Source of the DNA: Phanerodontia chrysosporium
Lineage: Eukaryota > Basidiomycota > Agaricomycetes > Polyporales > Phanerochaetaceae
Direction: 5' to 3'
Assembly: GCA_001910725.1 (NCBI GenBank)
Contig: MJGA01000010.1
Location: forward strand, 806,001 to 870,000
Length of the DNA stretch: 64,000 nt
Positions within the stretch are counted from its first letter, which is position 1; each line of letters starts with the position of its first letter. The notes beneath the pieces are model-generated. The model made no database searches. It was not told where the DNA came from and saw nothing but the letters and a program-made list of their open reading frames with translations. A program made the position numbers and the translations under genes. Positions 57,814-64,000 of the stretch are shown here, piece by piece.

Positions 57814-58719
57814 GCGTGCCAGGTGGAACAGGAGTGGGAGTCTGCTTGAGCGCGTTTGGTGGGCGGCGAGAAAACTGCAATTGCAACGCGCTGGGGTTAT
57901 AAGCTATGCTCGAGTTCAAGACTGGGACGGGTGCGGTCGAGCTGCTTGAAGCGCAGCAAGAGGTAGGAGGAAGCTTGGGAACTAGACGAGGCGAGTGCTG
58001 GGTAGGGGTCGACGTGAATATTCGCAGGGGTTGTTGACCGAGGGTAGCCGGTGTGACCGAGAGAGCGAGGCCGGGGTGATATACCCCAAAATTACACCCA
58101 ACTGAGTCTCGTGCATGGTCCACGCTGTCGGTGCTCGTGCTTTGCTTTGCGACATAAGGTCATGTCCATTTCGGTCCTCTCGACAGTGTGTAGATCGCGG
58201 ATTGTCGAAAGCTGTCCACCGCTGGAACTTCGGTCAGGGAAACGCCGTTCGACAGACAGATCCGACTCGCAAGGCTTTCCGCTGTATGTCGGGATAGTTC
58301 AGGGCGGGATCGACGCTGATGAAAGTGTCATTTCATCGGAACTCCCTAAGCCAGCCAGACTGGATCCACAGCTTGAAGATGGCAAGACGGCAAGGGTTCA
58401 CCGGGCTTCAAACGGACATGCAAGGGCTGATGAACAGTCATTTTATTGTCGTTTGACAGATTGCCATGCCGAAGGCTATGTATGCACACGGCAACCGCGA
58501 GGACAAAGTTATGTGGAGCAGTTGGGAGATGCACGTCGGCGAGGTTGGAGGAGGGACGGAGCGCGTGCTCATGGACGTGATTGAACGGCTCGCTTTGTTA
58601 CCGTGGGAATCCTCCACTGAAGACCAGCCTTACGCAGGTTTCGAAACCTCTGCTTTCACACGGTTTACTTGTGCTATGCTCGCTTAAACTACGTTTATTA
58701 CGATTCTAACCCCACCATC
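57814..58719. other. Intergenic, divergent promoter region
   Basis: 0.9 kb between the divergent FAD oxidoreductase and MFAP1 genes; no supported gene. Confidence 0.5.
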
Positions 58720-60592
58720 ATGTCCACCGTGCTTGCCACCACCGTACCTCGGAAGACGGCAGCTCGCCTTCCGAAGCCCGCTGCACGCTACTGGAAAGGA
58801 AAAGCACCGAAAGGCGCTGGCGAGCTACCATCGGACTCGGACGAAGAGGAAGAGGAGCAGCAGCAGCAGCTCGAGGAAGGCGATGAGGCCATAGAAGACA
58901 TCGAGGAAGAGGGCTTGGAGGTGCGGCAGCAGGCACCCAAAGCTGCTGGAAGAGGTATCAATGTCGCACTGCGGGATGTCAATATCTCAAGGGAAGGAAA
59001 GGTGATCATTGCTGGTAAGGAAGAAGTAGGCCGAACGCAAGCGGAACTGGGTATGTCACCTGTCGTCGTCTTGGATGCATACCTGGTAACAACCGCTATT
59101 TACAGAAGAGGAGTCTGAAGAGGAAGAGGAGGAGGAGGAAGGCAAGCCTGGTGAGGAAGAGGTATGAGTATTGCAGTCTCTCACTCCGGTTTATCCTTGA
59201 ATGACTTCATGGTAGTCTAGCGAATACGAGACCGAATCTGAGTCTGAAGAGGAACCTCCGAAACCTCAATTTAGGCCTGTGTTCATTCCAAAGTATGTCG
59301 ATACGATGTCCGTCACATTGCAGGCAACCTGACCAGAGTTATAGACGCGCCCGCGTAACTGTGGCAGAGAAGGAAGCTCTTGCACAAGATACGGAAGAGG
59401 CCATCAAACGCAAAGAGCAAGAAGCGGAAGAGCGGCGGAAGCAAAGCCACAACATGGTCGCCGAGAGCATCAAGCGGGAGCTACTCGAAAGCAAGTTGGG
59501 CTATTCTCGCTTCTTACCCTGTCTCTCTAACGCAATCGCTTCACAGAGGAGAAGGAGGCCGAGGTTCCTGACGTTGACGATACCGACGGCCTCGATCCTG
59601 AAGGGGAATTCGAGGCATGGCGATTGCGCGAGCTAGCACGCATCAAGCGTGACAAAGAGGAAGCTGTGCGCAGAGAACTCGAGCGTGAAGAGATCGAGCG
59701 TCGCAGAGCCCTACCAGAGGAGCAGAGGCTCAAGGAGGACCTCGAGCACGCCGAGAAGACAAGGAAAGAGAAACCCAAAGGCCAGCAGAAGTTCCTTCAG
59801 AAGTACTGGCACAAGGGTGCTTTCCACCAGGTACGCCTATCATAGCTTTGTTCAGACTCAAAGCTAATCCCAAGATATTCTTAGGACGACGAGGTACTCA
59901 AGAAGCACGACTATACGGAGGCGACGGAATCTACTGTGGATGTCTCATTGCTCCCGAAAGTCATGCAGGTCAAGAACTTCGGAAAGCGTGGGCGTACCAA
60001 GTATACGCACTTGCTGGATCAAGACACAACAGTGAACTCTGGCGGCTTTGGCGGTGTTGGATCCTCGCGACCAGGCGGCAAACCCGATATTGTGTGCTTC
60101 CAGTGCGGGGGTCCGCACCTCAAGAAAGGTAAGCGCCACACACGTCTGGCCGCGACGGCGCACCGCTGATCGTCCGCGCCAGACTGCCCACAGAACTCGG
60201 GCCCGCTCAAAGTTGGCACCGGCGCGAACAGCACCGCACCCGGCGAGCGCAAGTGGGGACCGCGTGACGATCGCGACGACCGCCGCGACTCGTGGCGCGA
60301 CCGCGACGACGGGTACCGCAGGCCACGTGACGACCGCGGCGATGACCGCGACAGGCGGCGAGACGACCGGTATGGAGACCGGTACGACGACCGCGACCGC
60401 GACCGCCGGCGCGACAGGGACGACGAGTACGACCGCCGGCGAGACAAGGGCGACAGGTACGAGTCGCGTCGGCGCAGTCAGTCTCCGCGGAGGGAGAGGT
60501 GGCGAGACGACGAGTCTCGGCGGGATAGGCACCGACCCAGAGAGGGCTCTGTTGAGTATGATCGCGAAGAGAAGCGACGCAGACTGGATTGA
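58720..60592 (+). CDS. MFAP1: MFAP1-type spliceosomal protein with zinc knuckle and RD-rich tail
   Basis: Component of the spliceosomal B complex. Exons 58720-59050, 59106-59161, 59216-59292, 59345-59490, 59547-59830, 59885-60128 and 60183-60592 give 515 aa with all junctions in frame. The N-terminal half is acidic ([27 protein letters not shown]). The MFAP1 core follows: [66 protein letters not shown] and LLDQDTT. Then a CCHC knuckle ([13 protein letters not shown]) and an Arg/Asp-rich tail, an addition seen in fungal forms. The intron at 59491 starts GCAAGT (GC-AG); only this choice keeps KEKEAEVPD in frame. Confidence 0.92.
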
Positions 60593-61544
60593 TATGGGCT
60601 CTGTTACCTTCTCATGTACGTTTACATTGGTGTTCCTGTGGCATTTTGTCTAGTATCTGAGCTTTCCCACTTGAGAATGCCCGAAGATGGTTCACGTAGA
60701 ACTGCTGGCGGCCTACGTGCGATCAGTGAACTAGTTTGCAGCAAACGGAAGTGACTACAGCGAAAGGTGCTAGCACTAGAGGTCGAAAATCTGCGACAGG
60801 CGAGACCAGTCTGTACATTCCCTTGTGTTTCGAGCACATGCCACCCTACTCCGCGTCGACTAAGTCTAGGAAGGTCATAGAGATGCCAACGATGTCAGGC
60901 TGACTTGCCAAGGCAATCCCTCCAGCGAAACCTTGAGCTTGAGACGTAAGCCTGCCAACGCTTGCTGAAAGCGTGGGCCATGCAACGTCCTCGCATGCTA
61001 TGATAAGCTAAGGATTGAGAGCGTGAGAGCGCACGTGATGGCGCATCATGATGCGCCATCAGCTTCGTGGCGTACCTTCGGTGCATGACTTAGTCATCAT
61101 GCAGTTGGCTTCACGCTATATAGCAGTCTCAATTAGTGTTCACTATAGGTCGACAAACATATCACGTAAATGTTGCACCCAAAGGTAGTCGTGATATTGA
61201 TGTGTACTAAGGGCCCAGGTAGGGGTATAAACTTGCAAAAGCCTTGCGGCGATGACTACTACAAGCCGCCAACTCTACCAACAACCATTTTGTCCTTGCC
61301 GTGACCACTCTGCCTAAGTTCAGAAAGCTCGTCCAAATCTTCAAGAAACCAATCATAATAACTGTCACGGATCCTGGGATCGTGGGTCTTCTGTGCAGCC
61401 CAAGGTGGCGCAGCGCCCCCGTGATTGCGACATGGCCACCAGTTGCGTTGTGAAGGTGAGAATGTTTCCTTCGTGTCAACAAATAGGAAACAGAGTTGTT
61501 CAATGGTCGCAGAGCAACCAGAAAAACTGCTTCGTATGTCGGGG
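60593..61544. other. Intergenic / uncertain 3' region of the F-box gene
   Basis: No independent gene. The minus-strand frame from 61683 may extend the F-box gene to about 61210, across a G12 run. Confidence 0.4.
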
Positions 61545-61552
61545 GGGGGGGG
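61541..61552. repeat. G12 homopolymer
   Basis: Twelve consecutive G on the plus strand, inside the downstream extension of the F-box frame (Pro codons on the minus strand). Its length is unreliable in most sequencing methods. Confidence 0.85.
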
Positions 61553-62747
61553 AGGTCTAGCTCGCAGGGTAGATCGCGAGATAGAGACCGAATTGCGACG
61601 TTATGCAACGAGGGCGGCACTGATTGAAGAACGCTGGCTGCAATATCGAAGGCAGATTCCTTATGAAAAGGGTCCGGAATCACAGTGTGAGTAAGCGCAG
61701 GCCTCCCACGACTGAAACCTGACGCACCAACTCGTACATGCGGTTCTCACTCGGAGGGATAATCACGCACAATGTTTGAAGACCGGAAACAGCAGACAGA
61801 CCGCGAAATGGCGCTCGGAGGACATGTCGCGTATCTGTTATGAGGGTTGTCAATGACCAGGGAAACCTCATAGTGAAGCGGATCTCACAACCTTCTAGAT
61901 CTGAGCCAAACAAGAACTCCAAATCGAAGCTCAGATGCTTCATGTAGCGGCCAGTCATGCTCAAGAATATGGCGAGCTCAGGAGCGAAGGCGTCCACGTC
62001 GCTACCGGGATCTGCACCACTAAGAAATCTCCCGTAGCACAGTGACTCGGGCACAACACATCGTTGGAGGACGACCCAGGTTTCGTGGTCCATGACTTCA
62101 AGCGTGAGGTTGTGCACACGTACGTGGGGCCTGTTGGGTAGACACTGCTCGATATGCTCGTAGTCGAGCTCCGGCGGCTCTGGGTCGTGGATGTACAGGT
62201 GCAGCACTTCCGCGAATAGCGAGAGCAACCGGGAGATGGCGTGCGGGTAGCACCGCTGCAGGTGTAGCGTGCCCTCGAACGCCAGCGGTGCGCGTGGCGG
62301 ACGCGTGGCGGGGACCTGGAAGGTCGTGTTGTCGAGTATGTTTAGCTGTTCGAGGTGCGGCAGGAGCGTGAAGAGCTGCGTGAGATCGTCTGCTCCGCAG
62401 TCCGAGTGGATGGTGACCTCCTTCGTGTGTCGCACAAGGCGCGGTGACGAATTCGCTTGCGCAAGGAACGCAGATAGGCCGTGCGGCTCGCGGTCTTCGA
62501 GCTCGCCAGGGTTGTCGTTGAGGCCATTCCTGGTGACGTCGGAGACATCTGTCAAGGAAGGCCTGCCCACGCTGATGTGACGGAACAGGTGCATTGATGT
62601 TCGCGGCAGCCATGCCTTGCATACGAGGCTGCATGACTTGAGATTGAGAATAACGTCACGGGCATCTTCCTTGGCGCAACCCTGCGCGAGAAAGTCAATG
62701 GCCAGGTCACAGAGCTCGTATAGAAGCCTGGAACGTGGTAGCACCAT
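61545..62747 (-). CDS. F-box protein (Agaricomycete type)
   Basis: Uninterrupted frame 61680-62747 (355 aa). An F-box-like start (LLYELCDLAIDFL ... LKSCSLVCKAWLPRTSMHLF, then RHI) and a leucine-rich C-terminal part (LTQLFTLLPHLEQLNILDNT, LLSLFAEVLHLYIHD, VRVHNLTLEVMDHETW, LSAVSGLQTLCVII). F-box proteins recruit substrates to SCF ubiquitin ligases; the substrate is unknown. At 61683 the frame shifts by one base into a continuing frame (ESAFDIAASVLQSVPPSLHN), so the true C-terminus probably extends past 61680. Confidence 0.75.
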
Positions 62748-63236
62748 ACAGGCTCGTGTTGGGTGCTGAAGTAGGACGTGGTTATGGCAAGTTTGGGCGC
62801 TTCGAACACCCGTAAGTTGAACGTTGAGAGATCTTGGAATGTCGCATGGACGTATTGTGATACCGTATAAGGCCTGGCGTAATCCGATGTACAGCTCTTT
62901 ATTGTGGAAGAGTAATTGAGGTCAGAACGAATTTATTCACTGCAAGAAAACTGATACAACGCTTGTACAACACGGCTTGAAGATAGGGCGAGGACTACTA
63001 CTCGCCGTTACAATCGAACGTGAATGAGAGGGTGTTCCATGTTTCATGTAGGGACTTCTTCAACAGACGTATGAATGATGGGCACATACTGCACAATACC
63101 CTGACCAGCGTTGCGGCGTATCTAGGAGGTCATAAACTTCACCTATGAAGTCTGGACGTCTTGTATAATGTGCATCAAAAGTGTGATGTAGGTCGTCCGC
63201 AGTTGAACAGTTACAGATGTGCAGACGTCCCGGGAT
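62748..63236. other. Intergenic
   Basis: Nothing recognised between the F-box and BTB genes. Confidence 0.45.
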
Positions 63237-64000
63237 TTACAAGATGATTCGGGAAGATGAGGGGTATCTGGACGGGAAGCCAATGGGAGCTGTTGTACAA
63301 GCGCTCTTTGCCGATAATGAGGCGCTCCCAGTCATCAGCGCGGAGACATTTCCAATTTGCAGAAAGCTGTTCGGGCTCGGTGAAGTCCTCGCCGAACTTG
63401 AGAAGGGGTCGCTGATCGCAAGCCTGTAGTATATGACCGGAACGATGGCATGGATTTCGAAGTCTATCGCGAGGCGCAAATCTTCCACAGGCTCAGGAAA
63501 GTACTTTTCCGGTAAATCGTCCCAGGGGTCGCGATCCAGGTGGTTGATGGTTTGGATCCTCTGATTCATTGACGCCCGAAAGACAAACCACTCGCTCAAG
63601 GTTCGGGGCCATGCGCGGGTGAGGATTGCAACGGCTTCCTCTCGAATGCTATCTGCTTGATATTTCGAAGCAAGCGACAGAAGGTGTCGGAGCACTGTAC
63701 GAGAGACGATACCATGCATGTCTCGTTTCAGAGACCTACGTAGCCAACAAAGGTCAGTGAAAAAATGACATGAAATTCATGTGGAAACGTACAACGGCTT
63801 GTAAAAGAGGGTAATGAACGTGGCCAGCTCCTCCGCGTCGTCCGGCATTCTGACCACGGGTATACCGTCCAGGGTCTCGTTCACTGAAGGGTCTGTTGGA
63901 AACGCAAACATGTCCTTGAAGACTGGAGAGTGAAGCGATAGTAAGAGTTTGTGGACACGCAAGAGGAAGGTTTTCTTGGCGGAAACAGAGGACGCGCAGA
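63237..64000 (-). CDS. BTB/POZ domain protein 4, 5' end beyond the right edge
   Basis: Pieces in order from the right edge: FLLRVHKLLLSLHSPVFKDM, FAFP, ETLDGIPVVRMPDDAEELAT and FITLFYKPLY; an intron (~63735-63785); then RTVLRHLLSLASKYQADSIR, AILTRAWPRTLSEWF, FPEPVEDLRLAIDFEIHAIV and PVIYYRLAISD. The segment after ~63410 changes frame, and the C-terminus is unclear. Same family as the genes at 31866, 52637 and 54408. Confidence 0.7.

Noticed and set aside
59945..60532. 195-codon minus-strand frame opposite MFAP1
   Set aside because: It is the mirror of the Arg/Asp-rich MFAP1 tail; low complexity and no independent support.
1..64000. CRISPR arrays, bacterial operons, viral genes, retroelement reverse transcriptases
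   Set aside because: No regularly spaced repeats, no Shine-Dalgarno/operon layout and no RT or capsid motifs were seen; the window is clearly nuclear eukaryotic.

Overview
This is nuclear DNA of a filamentous basidiomycete, most likely an Agaricomycete. The evidence is: roughly 50-55 % GC; genes split by many 45-65 nt introns; tRNA genes with eukaryotic features; and families typical of mushroom-forming fungi (BTB/POZ and F-box proteins, DUF6593-like, FAS1/GPI surface proteins, polytopic receptor-like proteins, a HeLo/MLKL-like plus lectin protein). No organelle, bacterial or viral gene was recognised. All gene models were spliced by eye.

Layout. 0-19 kb is a conserved housekeeping block: PWP2 (cut by the left edge), tRNA-Gly, a rhodanese + tyrosine phosphatase, a UBE2W-type E2, NFU1, HEM3, ALG1, SBDS and a BAR-SH3 protein. 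19-29 kb is looser: two related membrane-protein genes (the second decaying), weak ORFs, and a FAS1 gene whose last exon is split by a 0.9 kb inverted-repeat element. 30-34.7 kb holds a HAD phosphatase, a BTB protein and a zinc-finger protein. 34.99-44.2 kb is the most unusual part (below). 44.3-64 kb holds UMP1, a HeLo/MLKL-like + beta-trefoil protein, a DUF6593-like gene, MRH4 head-to-head with a TOM6-like ORF, three more BTB genes, an FAD oxidoreductase, MFAP1 and an F-box gene.

Main discovery. Between about 35.0 and 44.1 kb lies a ~9.1 kb mobile element. It encodes an apparently intact, 19-exon, 1,248-aa tyrosine recombinase that resembles the DUF3435/Crypton/Starship-captain group and has a zinc-finger-rich C-terminus, plus three smaller genes. 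It sits directly 3' of an intact intron-containing tRNA-Asn(GTT) gene, and a second copy of that tRNA's 3' half lies at the far end in the same orientation. This is the geometry of integrase-mediated islands at prokaryotic tRNA genes, here in a fungal chromosome.

Caution for users. About twenty conserved proteins or segments continue in the next frame after the apparent loss of exactly one base, often in a homopolymer (SBDS, ALG1, FAS1, MRH4, FAD oxidoreductase, BTB genes and others). This one-directional pattern looks like residual sequencing error rather than mass pseudogenisation. The recombinase, UBE2W, NFU1, HEM3, BAR-SH3, UMP1 and MFAP1 models are clean.
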